A DNA stretch of 64,000 nt from MWBF01 sp040772005 (GTDB taxonomy: Bacteria; Chloroflexota; Anaerolineae; CG2-30-64-16): the NCBI GenBank assembly GCA_040772005.1, contig JAXGYZ010000002.1, positions 744,001 to 808,000 of the forward strand. Reading direction: 5' to 3'. The notes below the pieces were generated by a model. That model did no database searches. It saw only the letters and a list, made by a program, of their open reading frames with translations, and was not told the origin of the DNA. Positions 16,015-23,326 of the stretch are shown piece by piece (position 1 is the first letter of the stretch; every line of letters begins with the position of its first letter). The position numbers were made by a program, and so were the translations under genes.

Positions 16015-17646
16015 CTAGCTTCCGGCCCGCCAGACGACCCTGCCGTCCAGCACGGTCATGTCCACCGGCGTGTCGCGGATGGCCATCGGGTCCGCCTCGA
16101 AAATGTTGGCCCCCAAGACCACCAGGTCCGCAGCCTTCCCCGGCGTGATGCTGCCCCGGTACCGTTCCTCGCCCGCGGCATACGCGGGCCAATAGGTGTA
16201 CGCGTCCACGGCCTCGGCGACCGTGATGCGCTCCTGCGGCTGCCAGCCGGCCGGGCTGGGGGTGCCGTCCGCTCGGCGGCGCGTCACGGCTGCGTGGATG
16301 CCCGTGAGCGGCGCGTGCGGCTCGATGGGCCCGTCCGAGCCGAACACGAGGTGCGCGCCGGAGTCGAGCAAGCTGCGGAAGGCATAGGCGCCGGGCGCGC
16401 GCTCCGGTCCCCAGAAGCGATCCACGATCAGCATATCCGACGTTGCATGGATGGGCTGGACCGACGCGAGCACATCCAGCGCAGCCAGCCGCGTCAGGTC
16501 GGCCGGATGGATGACCTGCACGTGCTCGATGCGGTGGCGCAGGTGTAGCGTCTCTTGCCGCCGCACCTCCGCCAGCACGTTCAGCACGTCGCGGTTGGCG
16601 CGGTCGCCGATTGCGTGAATGGTGAGGCTGAGTCCCGCGGCAGACGCCGCAAGCGCCAGCTCCAGCATCTCCTCCGGGTCGGTGGTCGGCACGCCCCAGT
16701 TATCCGGCTCGCCGGTGAACGGCTGCAACATGCTGGCCGTGCGGTTGCCGAGTGCGCCGTCGGCAAACATCTTGACGCCGCCCACGCGCAGCCACGCATC
16801 CCCCAGCCCGCTGCGCAGGCCGAGCGCTGCGGCATGGGCGAGGTTGCAGACGGGGATGTGCTGCACGACGCGCAGGCCGAGCCGCCCTTCGCTGCGGAGC
16901 GCCTGGTACGTGCGGAACGAGAGGCCGTCCTCGGAGTCGTTCGCGTTGTGCAGGGCGACGATGCCGGTCTGCCATATGCCCGGTGTCGCAGCCAGGACGG
17001 CCGCGGTCGTGTCCGTCACCGCGGGCTTCGGGTATGCCCGCGCCACAAGGTCCACCGCGTTTTCGTGCAGCACGCCGGTCGGCTCGCCGTCTGCATCTCG
17101 CTCGATGACGCCGCCCGGCACATCCGGCGTGGCCGCGGTGATGCCCGCCCGGCGCAGCGCTGCGCTGTTGACCCATACCGCGTGCATCGCCTTGCTGTCC
17201 AGCGCGACGGGGATGTCGGGCGCGGCCTCGTCGAGGATTTGCCGGTGCGGGAGGCTGCCGCCGGGCCAGATATTCGTGTTCCAGCCGCCGCCGCGCACCC
17301 AGCCGCCGCTCGCGTCGTGGCGGCGCTGCGCCAGCGCATCACTGACCATGCCCGCAACCTCGTGGGCCGAGACGGCATTGGTCGCGTCGACCTGCACCGC
17401 GCGCAGGGCCAGCTCGATGAAGTGGACGTGGCTCTCGGTGAAGCCGGGCAGCAGCAGGCGGCCTGCGAGGTCAACCACCTCGGTCTGCGGCCCGCGCAGG
17501 TCGGCCAGCTCAACCGCGGCGCCGACGGCCAGGACGCGCCCCTCGCGCACGGCGACGGCCCCGGCCCAGCGCGGGCCGGCGGGGTCGGCGGTGTAGACGG
17601 GGCCGCCGGTAAAGAGCAGGTCAGCGTAGAGAGCGTGGGTGGGCAT
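16015..17646 (-). CDS. Amidohydrolase (YtcJ-like, metal-dependent)
   Basis: 543 residues from ATG 17646. The beta-sandwich N-terminus DLLFTGGPVYTADP and the C-terminal AADLVVLGANIFEADP frame a TIM barrel with metal ligands in ESHVHFIEL, SLTIHAIGDRANRDVLN, RIEHVQVIHPAD and VFGSDGPIE. This is the YtcJ/LAF3-like amidohydrolase group, whose members hydrolyse N-acyl or cyclic amides; the substrate is unknown. It is the last gene of the pfkB-parA-parB operon, its start overlapping the parB stop (TGATG). The stop codon falls within a GGAAGCTAGAAGC repeat-like stretch. It is not HutI: length and motifs differ. Confidence 0.88.
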   Translation of the reverse strand: MPTHALYADLLFTGGPVYTADPAGPRWAGAVAVREGRVLAVGAAVELADLRGPQTEVVDLAGRLLLPGFTESHVHFIELALRAVQVDATNAVSAHEVAGMVSDALAQRRHDASGGWVRGGGWNTNIWPGGSLPHRQILDEAAPDIPVALDSKAMHAVWVNSAALRRAGITAATPDVPGGVIERDADGEPTGVLHENAVDLVARAYPKPAVTDTTAAVLAATPGIWQTGIVALHNANDSEDGLSFRTYQALRSEGRLGLRVVQHIPVCNLAHAAALGLRSGLGDAWLRVGGVKMFADGALGNRTASMLQPFTGEPDNWGVPTTDPEEMLELALAASAAGLSLTIHAIGDRANRDVLNVLAEVRRQETLHLRHRIEHVQVIHPADLTRLAALDVLASVQPIHATSDMLIVDRFWGPERAPGAYAFRSLLDSGAHLVFGSDGPIEPHAPLTGIHAAVTRRRADGTPSPAGWQPQERITVAEAVDAYTYWPAYAAGEERYRGSITPGKAADLVVLGANIFEADPMAIRDTPVDMTVLDGRVVWRAGS

Positions 17647-18551
17647 CACTCGTTCCCGACAATCCGTTCGTAGATGGACTGGAGTTCTTCGTCCGAATAG
17701 AAGGAGATGACCAGGCGACCGCCACGGCGGCCGCGCGTGAGCGCAACTTTCGTGCCGAGCGCGCCGCGGAAGGCCTCTTCGAGTTGGCGGGTCAGGGGAT
17801 CGGGGGGGGCGGCTTCTGCGTCACTCTCCTCGACCTCGCGCTGCTGTGCCGCGAGCAGCCGCCGGACGAGCTCCTCGGTCTGGCGGACATTCAGCCCGCG
17901 CTGCGTCACCTGTTCCGCAGCCCGTTCGATGAGTTCATCGTCGTCCAGCCCCAGCAGCGCGCGCGCGTGGCCCTCGGTGAGCTCGCCCTCCGAGACCAGC
18001 GCCTTGACCGCGTCGGGCAGGCGCAGCAGCCGCAGCGCGTTCGTCACCGTGACCCGATTGCGGCCCACGCGGTCCGCCACCTCCTGCTGGCTCAACTTGA
18101 AGTCCGCGATGAGCGCCTGGTAGGCTTCAGCTTCTTCCAGCGCGTTGAGGTCCGCGCGCTGGATGTTCTCCACCAGCGCGATCTCGAGCAACTGCTGGGG
18201 GGTGGCCTCTTTCACGAGCACCGGCACGGTCGGCAGCCCGGCCAACTGTGCGGCGCGCCAGCGGCGCTCGCCCGCAATGAGCTGGTAGGGCGCGCGGTCA
18301 GTGGGCCGGCCGCGGGTGACGATGAGCGGTTGGAGCAGCCCGTGTTCCCGGATGGACGCGGCCAGCTCGCTCAGCGATTCGGGGGCAATCTTGCCGCGCG
18401 GCTGGCGCGGATTGGGGAGAATGTCGCCTACCGGAACCTGGAGGATGCCCGGGGCAGGTGGGTTCCCTTCCTCCGGCGGCTCACCGGCCCGGCCTGCCTG
18501 CGGAATCAGCGCGCCCAGGCCCCGCCCCAGTCCACGTGTCGGTTGTGGCAT
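17646..18551 (-). CDS. parB: Chromosome partitioning protein ParB (Spo0J)
   Basis: 301 residues from ATG 18551, preceded by GGAGGAGG. The N-terminal RGLGRGLGALIP is the ParA-interacting lead. The CTP-binding ParB domain has PRQPRGKIAPESLSELAASI and GERRWRAAQLAGL. The helix-turn-helix QQEVADRVGRNRVTVTNALR reads parS, and a C-terminal dimerisation segment ends the protein. It loads as a CTP-dependent sliding clamp near the origin, matching oriC 10 kb away. A tandem repeat separates it from parA. Confidence 0.95.
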   Translation of the reverse strand: MPQPTRGLGRGLGALIPQAGRAGEPPEEGNPPAPGILQVPVGDILPNPRQPRGKIAPESLSELAASIREHGLLQPLIVTRGRPTDRAPYQLIAGERRWRAAQLAGLPTVPVLVKEATPQQLLEIALVENIQRADLNALEEAEAYQALIADFKLSQQEVADRVGRNRVTVTNALRLLRLPDAVKALVSEGELTEGHARALLGLDDDELIERAAEQVTQRGLNVRQTEELVRRLLAAQQREVEESDAEAAPPDPLTRQLEEAFRGALGTKVALTRGRRGGRLVISFYSDEELQSIYERIVGNE

Positions 18552-18580
18552 GTCAACCTCCTCCCTCACACCGCGGTTCC

Positions 18581-18698
18581 ACTCAGAATCTGTAGCATAG
18601 GGCCTTGTGCCCGTGAGCCCGCCCACAAGGGGCTAAGCTACTCAGAATCTGTAGCATAGGGCTTTGTGCCCGTGAGCCCGCCCACAAGGGGCTATGCC
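18581..18698. repeat. Family C core as a 59-bp tandem pair between parA and parB
   Basis: Two 59-bp units (18581-18639 and 18640-18698) begin ACTCAGAATCTGTAGCATAG. Each carries CCTTGTGCCC/CCACAAGGGG-type arms of the family C hairpin, but without the AGTGTCTATCCGAA ends. The second unit and its continuation (CTATGCCACCC) run into the parA coding end and contain its stop codon. Confidence 0.85.
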
Positions 18699-19489
18699 AC
18701 CCTTTTGGGGATTGGCCCTAAGATAGTTTCCCGTTCCAGCAATTCCTGCGCCAGCGCCTGGTAGGCCAGCCCACCGGCGGATTGAGGCGCGTAGTGCAGG
18801 ATCGTACGCCCATAGCTGGGCGCTTCGCTCAGGCGGATGCTGCGCGGGATGACGGTGCGGAACGTCTGCTCGCTGAAATGGGTGCGCACTTCGTTGGCGA
18901 CCTGTTCGGCCAGGTTGGTGCGCGAGTCGAACATGGTCAGGACCAGGCCGCTGATGTAGAGCTGCGGGTTGAGATTCTCGCGCACGAGCTGGATGGTCTG
19001 CCAGAGCCGGCCCAGGCCCTCCAGCGCCAGGTACTCGCATTGGATGGGCACGATGACGCCGTCGGTGGCGCAGGTCAGCGCGTTAAGAGTCAACAGGCCG
19101 AGGCTGGGCGGGCAGTCCACCAGGATATGGTCATACTGCTCGCTGACGCCGTCGAGCGCGCGGCGCATCAGGTGTTCGCGGGCCAGCATGGATACCATCT
19201 CCACCTCTGCGCCGGCCAGGGCCGGTGCGCTGGGCGCGAGGTCCAGCCCCGGCAGGTCCGTGTGCATGATGATGTCGGCCAGCGGGATGCGGCGCACGAG
19301 GACGTCATAGATGGAGGCGGGCAACGTCGTCGCATCCACTCCCAGGCTGCTGGTGGCATTGGCCTGCGGGTCGGCGTCGATGAGCAGCACGCGCCGGCCC
19401 GCGTCGGCCAGATACGCGGCCAGGTTGACCGCGGTCGTGGTCTTGCCGACGCCGCCCTTCTGGTTGGCGAATGCGTAGATGCGCGTCAT
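18692..19489 (-). CDS. parA: Chromosome partitioning ATPase ParA (Soj)
   Basis: 265 residues. The deviant Walker A KGGVGKTTTAVNLA (11-24) with signature Lys11, Walker A' DADPQANAT and switch DCPPSLGLLTLNAL are those of Soj/ParA. It binds DNA non-specifically as an ATP dimer and works with ParB in origin segregation and DnaA control. The start overlaps the stop of the upstream kinase gene by 4 nt. The last residues (PKRVA-stop) are encoded by sequence matching the end of the family C repeat, so the native C-terminus seems to have been replaced or extended by repeat insertion. Confidence 0.95.
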   Translation of the reverse strand: MTRIYAFANQKGGVGKTTTAVNLAAYLADAGRRVLLIDADPQANATSSLGVDATTLPASIYDVLVRRIPLADIIMHTDLPGLDLAPSAPALAGAEVEMVSMLAREHLMRRALDGVSEQYDHILVDCPPSLGLLTLNALTCATDGVIVPIQCEYLALEGLGRLWQTIQLVRENLNPQLYISGLVLTMFDSRTNLAEQVANEVRTHFSEQTFRTVIPRSIRLSEAPSYGRTILHYAPQSAGGLAYQALAQELLERETILGPIPKRVA

Positions 19490-20364
19490 GTCGGTTGCTG
19501 TTTCAACCAGTCATCCACCTGCGCCCGCTCCGGAATGGCATCCATCCCCGGCGCTTCGATGGACATGGAGGCGACGATGTTGGCGAAGCGCGCCGCGGCC
19601 AACGGGTCGCCCGTCTCGCTCAGGCGGATGAGAAACGACGTGGCAAAGACATCGCCCGCGCCCGTCGGGTCGACCTCCTGTGCGGGTCGCGCGGGAATGT
19701 GGTAGCTGTGGCCGCCCGTGTAAATCCAGGCGCCGTGATAGCCGTCGGTCACGACCAGCAGCTTCGTCTGCTCGGCCAGGTCATACAGGTAGGCGTCATC
19801 GCCGCCGACATCTTCGCGACTCAGGATGACTGCATCCGCATGGCGCAGGAACGGCGCTGCGTTGTGCCAGGCCGCGGGGCTGACGTGCCCGGCCTCATCC
19901 CATTGGCGCATCCAACCCTGGGGGGTGATGCCGACCAGGGAGTCAGGAAAGACATCGGCCCACTCGGTCGGAATCTCGCGGGCAATCGGGCCCAGCAGGA
20001 CGATGGGCGCGTTGCGCCACTCTTCGGGCAGTTCGTCGGGTGCAATCGGGTCGGCGAGCACCTCGAGAATCTGGGTGCGCTGGCCGCCGCGATAGGTGTT
20101 CGTAAAGGTCGTGCTGACGGGTGAAGGCAGCAGGCGGATGGGGATGCCGGCCAGCGGGCTGCCCGGCGGCGCGACATGGTAGCCGCGCGTCGCGGTGTCC
20201 GCGCCGTCGTGCAGCAATTCGGCTGAACCGCGGGTGACGATGGCCGGTTCGTGGCCCAGCCGCCGCGCGGTAACGGCGGCAAAAGACACGGTGCCGCCGA
20301 GGCGAAAGCCCTCAGGGGCGCGGTCATGGGTAATGTGGCCGATGGTCAGGAAATCGATGGGCAC
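19486..20364 (-). CDS. PfkB-family carbohydrate/nucleoside kinase
   Basis: 292 residues from GTG 20364, chosen because AGAGGT lies 5 nt upstream and the conserved PIDFLTIGHITHD begins there. The frame is open further upstream to 20421. The N-terminal GGTVSFAAVTARRLG and the C-terminal catalytic DPTGAGDVFATSFLIRL (anion hole and Asp base) are ribokinase-family signatures. The substrate-binding lid is short, and the sugar or nucleoside substrate cannot be assigned. First gene of an operon with parA, parB and an amidohydrolase. Confidence 0.88.
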   Translation of the reverse strand: MPIDFLTIGHITHDRAPEGFRLGGTVSFAAVTARRLGHEPAIVTRGSAELLHDGADTATRGYHVAPPGSPLAGIPIRLLPSPVSTTFTNTYRGGQRTQILEVLADPIAPDELPEEWRNAPIVLLGPIAREIPTEWADVFPDSLVGITPQGWMRQWDEAGHVSPAAWHNAAPFLRHADAVILSREDVGGDDAYLYDLAEQTKLLVVTDGYHGAWIYTGGHSYHIPARPAQEVDPTGAGDVFATSFLIRLSETGDPLAAARFANIVASMSIEAPGMDAIPERAQVDDWLKQQPT

Positions 20365-20395
20365 GCGAGACCTCTTGTCGTGGTAGCCTGGCGCT

Positions 20396-20424
20396 ATTGT
20401 AACACAGCGGGCGGGTTGCATGAA
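20396..20424 (-). promoter_or_regulatory. Promoter of the pfkB-parA-parB operon
   Basis: Minus strand TTCATG (20419-20424), 17 bp, TACAAT (20396-20401), extended by TGT. The stretch 20390-20404 is identical over 15 nt to the region upstream of glpX at 27249-27263. Confidence 0.55.
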
Positions 20425-20453
20425 AACGCCGGCCCTTAGTCATAGGGCCGGCG
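20423..20453 (-). terminator. Rho-independent terminator after jag
   Basis: Perfect 10-bp stem CGCCGGCCCT/AGGGCCGGCG (20427-20436, 20444-20453) with a 7-nt loop; read on the minus strand it is followed by TTTT (20423-20426). It ends the rpmH-jag operon and overlaps the promoter of the next operon. Confidence 0.8.
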
Positions 20454-20471
20454 CAGCAGATGAAGATATTT

Positions 20472-20570
20472 GGAGTCGACGCTTCAGCCGGTCAGTCTGG
20501 TGGCACGCAGACGCCGTGCTGTGGCCCGGTTGGAGACCGGCCATAGCCCACCGGCTGAAGCCTCGACTCC
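20472..20570. repeat. Family B inverted-repeat element, copy 1 (99 bp)
   Basis: GGAGTCGACGCTTCAGCCGG (20472-20491) is mirrored by CCGGCTGAAGCCTCGACTCC (20551-20570) with one mismatch. The same ends flank a 70-bp element at 60659-60728. It lies between the jag stop and its terminator. Confidence 0.85.
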
Positions 20571-20596
20571 AGCTCGATGTGGATGGTGCGCTTGCT

Positions 20597-21460
20597 TTAG
20601 CTGCGCTTCGGGACGATCGTAACCTTGCGGCGGTCACCCTCGCCCACGCTCTGCGTCGTCACAGACGGGTGTTCGCGCAGCGCGATGTGGATGATGCGGC
20701 GCTCGGCGGGCGGCATCGGCTCCAGCGAGACGGTGCGGTTGGTCTGCACAGCCTGTTCCGCCATGCGCAGCGCCAGCTTGCGCAGCGCCTCGGCCCGCTT
20801 GGCCCGATAGCCGTTGACATCCACCACGAAGGACGTCCGCATGTGTACCTGCTGATTCACCATCAGCCGCGTCAGGAATTCCAGCGCGGACAGCGTTTCA
20901 TTCTGGCGGCCGATGAGGGCGCCCAGGTCCTCGCCCTGGATATTCAGCACCAGCACGGACTCATCTTCTTCGTCCGTCTCCGCGGCGCTCTGCGGCACAA
21001 CTTCAACCGTGGCGCGGAGGTTCATGCGCTCGAGCAGGCCTGCGAGAATCTCGCGTCCTTTCTGCGCTGCAACCATGGCCTTGTCATCGCCTACTGCCAG
21101 GGGGCGATTCTCAGGCTGGCGTGCGGCAGCTTTGGGCTGCGGCGCCGGAGTGGCTGCGGGCTTCGGTTCGGTGCGCGGCGACTCCGTGCGCGCGGGCGCG
21201 GGCCGGGCCGGCTCTGCAGGCGGCGGGGCCGGCTGGCGCGCGGGAGCGGCGGCTTTCGGCGCCAGGCGCTCAGGCCGGATGGGCGTCAGGCGCACGATGG
21301 CGTCTTCCGCGCCGATGCCCAGGACCCCGCGGCTGCCTGGCCGCACGACCTCGACTTCGACCTCTTCACGTGACACGCGCAGCGCGGCCAAGCCCGCGCT
21401 GATGGCTGCCTCAATCGTTTTTCCGCGGAACTCTCCGCTGTGTTCGTTATCTGACATCAT
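20597..21460 (-). CDS. jag: RNA-binding protein Jag/KhpB
   Basis: 287 residues. The Jag_N domain (GKTIEAAISAGLAALRVSRE...GSRGVLGIG) is followed by a Pro/Ala-rich linker at about 65-115, then a KH domain (NIQGEDLGALIGRQNETLSALEFL with the GxxG loop IGRQ) and an R3H domain (RKLALRMAEQAVQTNRTVSLEPMPPAERRIIHIAL). KhpB binds RNA with KhpA and influences cell elongation and division in Gram-positive bacteria. It is the last gene of rpmH-rnpA-yidD-yidC-jag. ATG 21457 is an equally possible start. Confidence 0.94.
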   Translation of the reverse strand: MMSDNEHSGEFRGKTIEAAISAGLAALRVSREEVEVEVVRPGSRGVLGIGAEDAIVRLTPIRPERLAPKAAAPARQPAPPPAEPARPAPARTESPRTEPKPAATPAPQPKAAARQPENRPLAVGDDKAMVAAQKGREILAGLLERMNLRATVEVVPQSAAETDEEDESVLVLNIQGEDLGALIGRQNETLSALEFLTRLMVNQQVHMRTSFVVDVNGYRAKRAEALRKLALRMAEQAVQTNRTVSLEPMPPAERRIIHIALREHPSVTTQSVGEGDRRKVTIVPKRS

Positions 21461-21504
21461 TCCCGTAATTACCTCGAATTACATGACACGGGTTGCTGCA
21501 GGCA

Positions 21505-22479
21505 CTACTTCCGGCGCTTGCGCCGCTTGACCTGCCGCTCAGGCTCAATCATCGCTGCAGGACTGGCCGCGGTCATCGCGACCGCCTCAGCAGGTTCGGG
21601 TTTGCGCAGGAACGCGAACCAATCGGCCAACCCGCCCCACCCGGTGATGAAGTACTGCTGGATCATGCCCAGGATGTTCGATACCGTCCAGTAGAGGGTC
21701 AGGCCCGAGGGCAGCCCCAGGGTGATGTAGCCGAACATGATGGGCATAAAGAGCATCATCTGGCTCATCATGCGGGTCTGCGGGTCGGCTGCGCTGCCCT
21801 TAGGATCCTTGCGCGGCTGCGACATCTTCTGGAGCAGCAACTGCGTGATGAGCATGACCACGGGCAGGCTGAAGTAGGTAATCAGCTTGGCCCAGTTCCC
21901 CTCGGTGAAGCTCGTGCCAATCCAGCTTGTGCCGACTTCCAGGGAAGGATAGGACAGGTCCGGAATCCAGAAGAAGCGCGCGTTGGTCAGCTCGTTGACG
22001 CTCGGATTGGCCAGGATGTACAGCGCCTGGTACAGCGCGAACAGCACCGGCATCTGGATGAGCAGCGGCAGACAGCCGCCCAGCGGATTGATGCCAGATT
22101 CCTTGTAGAGCTTCATCTGCTCTTCGGACAGCTTCTGGCGATCCTTGCCGTACTTCTCTTGTAGTTCGCGCAGCCTGGGCTGGAGTTCCTGCTGCGCTTT
22201 AGTGGATTGAAGCTGCTTGAGAGTCAGGGGCAGGGTGACGAGTTTGATGGCAATCGTAAAGATGATGATCGCCCAGCCCCAGCTATAAGGAATGCCGATG
22301 GAGGCAATGGCCCGGTTGAGTGCGATGAGCAGCTTGGCCACCAGGTAGACGAGGGTGTTCCACAGACCTGATGGATTGTTGAGATCGACTTCACCTTGCG
22401 GCAGGGTACATCCTGAGAGGATCATCGCGGCTACCGCCATGACCACCAGCAAGAGCAAGGTTCGGCGCTTCTTATTCAC
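21505..22479 (-). CDS. yidC: Membrane protein insertase YidC/Oxa1
   Basis: 324 residues. The N-terminal signal has a lipobox (MILSGC, Cys24), as in the short Gram-positive-type YidC/SpoIIIJ proteins that lack the large periplasmic domain of proteobacteria. Five membrane segments follow, with the conserved GINPLGGCLPLLIQMPVLFALYQ hairpin and LTLPLTLKQLQSTKAQQEL, whose hydrophilic groove accepts substrates. The basic tail (ERQVKRRKRRK) fits ribosome binding. It inserts proteins alone or with SecYEG. Confidence 0.96.
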   Translation of the reverse strand: MNKKRRTLLLLVVMAVAAMILSGCTLPQGEVDLNNPSGLWNTLVYLVAKLLIALNRAIASIGIPYSWGWAIIIFTIAIKLVTLPLTLKQLQSTKAQQELQPRLRELQEKYGKDRQKLSEEQMKLYKESGINPLGGCLPLLIQMPVLFALYQALYILANPSVNELTNARFFWIPDLSYPSLEVGTSWIGTSFTEGNWAKLITYFSLPVVMLITQLLLQKMSQPRKDPKGSAADPQTRMMSQMMLFMPIMFGYITLGLPSGLTLYWTVSNILGMIQQYFITGWGGLADWFAFLRKPEPAEAVAMTAASPAAMIEPERQVKRRKRRK

Positions 22480-22500
22480 GCTTTTAGAAACTCCTGATTG

Positions 22501-22713
22501 TTAGGGCACAGGATCGTAACCGCCGGGGTTCCAGGGGTTACATCTGACAATGCGCCGCACACCCATCCAGCCGCCGCGCAAGGCTCCGTACTTTTCGATC
22601 GCCTGGTAGGTATACTCCGAACAGCTCGGATAGAAGCGGCAGGAGGGCGGTAACGCTGGCGAAATCCAGCGCCTATAAAACCGGATCAGTGTCAGGAACA
22701 GGCTTTTGACCAT
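22501..22713 (-). CDS. yidD: Membrane protein insertion efficiency factor YidD
   Basis: 70 residues. LIRFYRRWISPALPPSCRFYPSCSEYTYQAIEKYG with three conserved cysteines is the YidD signature. It helps YidC-dependent insertion at the inner membrane. Its start lies inside the 3' end of rnpA (41-bp overlap), a conserved arrangement. Confidence 0.95.
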   Translation of the reverse strand: MVKSLFLTLIRFYRRWISPALPPSCRFYPSCSEYTYQAIEKYGALRGGWMGVRRIVRCNPWNPGGYDPVP

Positions 22714-23050
22714 CGCTCGTTAGCAAGCGTGCCCGCCGTAACAGACGGGCACAGGCACTCTGCAACTCGGCAAATTCAGCACCGATAACCCCTGAGCGGG
22801 CAATCCAGACCAGGTCGTAGCCCGGCTCCACCCGTTCCCACATCAGCCGCACCGCCTCACGCATCCGGCGGCGGACCCGGTTCCGCTCTACCGCATTCCC
22901 GATTCGCTTACTGACCGTGAATCCACACCGGCTGACAGTCAATCCGTTGGGCAGGTAACACAGCACCAGCAAAGGGTGCGCACAGTTCGTGCCTTCCCGC
23001 CTGACCTGCCGGAATCGCGCCTTGTCGCTCAGCCGATACCGGCGTTCCAC
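22673..23050 (-). CDS. rnpA: Ribonuclease P protein component
   Basis: 125 residues. The RNR motif KRIGNAVERNRVRRRMREAVR and N-terminal RLSDKARFRQVRREG are diagnostic. It binds the RNase P RNA and assists 5' processing of tRNA precursors. It starts 15 bp after rpmH and overlaps yidD. Confidence 0.95.
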   Translation of the reverse strand: MERRYRLSDKARFRQVRREGTNCAHPLLVLCYLPNGLTVSRCGFTVSKRIGNAVERNRVRRRMREAVRLMWERVEPGYDLVWIARSGVIGAEFAELQSACARLLRRARLLTSDGQKPVPDTDPVL

Positions 23051-23065
23051 CGTGATGCTCGCACG

Positions 23066-23206
23066 CTAGACCGTGAGTCGCTTGCGGCCTCTCGCCCGGC
23101 GCGCCTTCAGCACACGCCGGCCCACATGGGTGCTCATGCGGCTGAAAAAGCCATGCACGCGCGCCCGGCGGCGGCTCTTCGGTTGATACGTTCGCTTGGT
23201 TGCCAT
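23066..23206 (-). CDS. rpmH: 50S ribosomal protein L34
   Basis: 46 residues, too short for many gene finders: MATKRTYQPKSRRRARVHGF, then FFSRMSTHVGRRVLKARRAR and GRKRLTV. The KRTYQPK start and the GFxxRM...GRxVLxxRRxxGRxxL pattern are those of L34. AGGAG precedes the ATG. First gene of the operon driven by the perfect promoter at 23296-23324. Confidence 0.97.
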   Translation of the reverse strand: MATKRTYQPKSRRRARVHGFFSRMSTHVGRRVLKARRARGRKRLTV

Positions 23207-23295
23207 GAATAGAGCTCCTGACAGTTTATCAGTTTGATTGCAGACAGAAAAAGCAGGCGAGACAGACGTTGGGTCTCACCCGCTCAAGCTGTACA

Positions 23296-23324
23296 ATTAT
23301 ATTAGGTCCGGGCCTCTGTGTCAA
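23296..23324 (-). promoter_or_regulatory. Perfect sigma70 consensus promoter of the rpmH operon
   Basis: Minus strand TTGACA (23319-23324), exactly 17 bp, TATAAT (23296-23301). This is the strongest promoter match seen in the window. It drives rpmH-rnpA-yidD-yidC-jag; the MFS gene upstream ends at 23327, just before it. Confidence 0.9.
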
Positions 23325-23326
23325 AT

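Noticed and set aside
16015..17646. Amidohydrolase as imidazolonepropionase (HutI) completing the hut pathway
   Set aside because: Length (543 residues) and motifs fit the YtcJ-like group, and it is 11 kb away in an operon with parAB.
18581..18698. Possible CRISPR-like array (direct repeats between parA and parB)
   Set aside because: Two abutting 59-bp units without unique spacers and no cas genes; it is a tandem family C repeat.
21361..21379. parS-like TTCACGTGACAC inside jag
   Set aside because: Only about 11 of 16 positions match the consensus TGTTTCACGTGAAACA, and it lies in coding sequence; not enough to call a ParB site.
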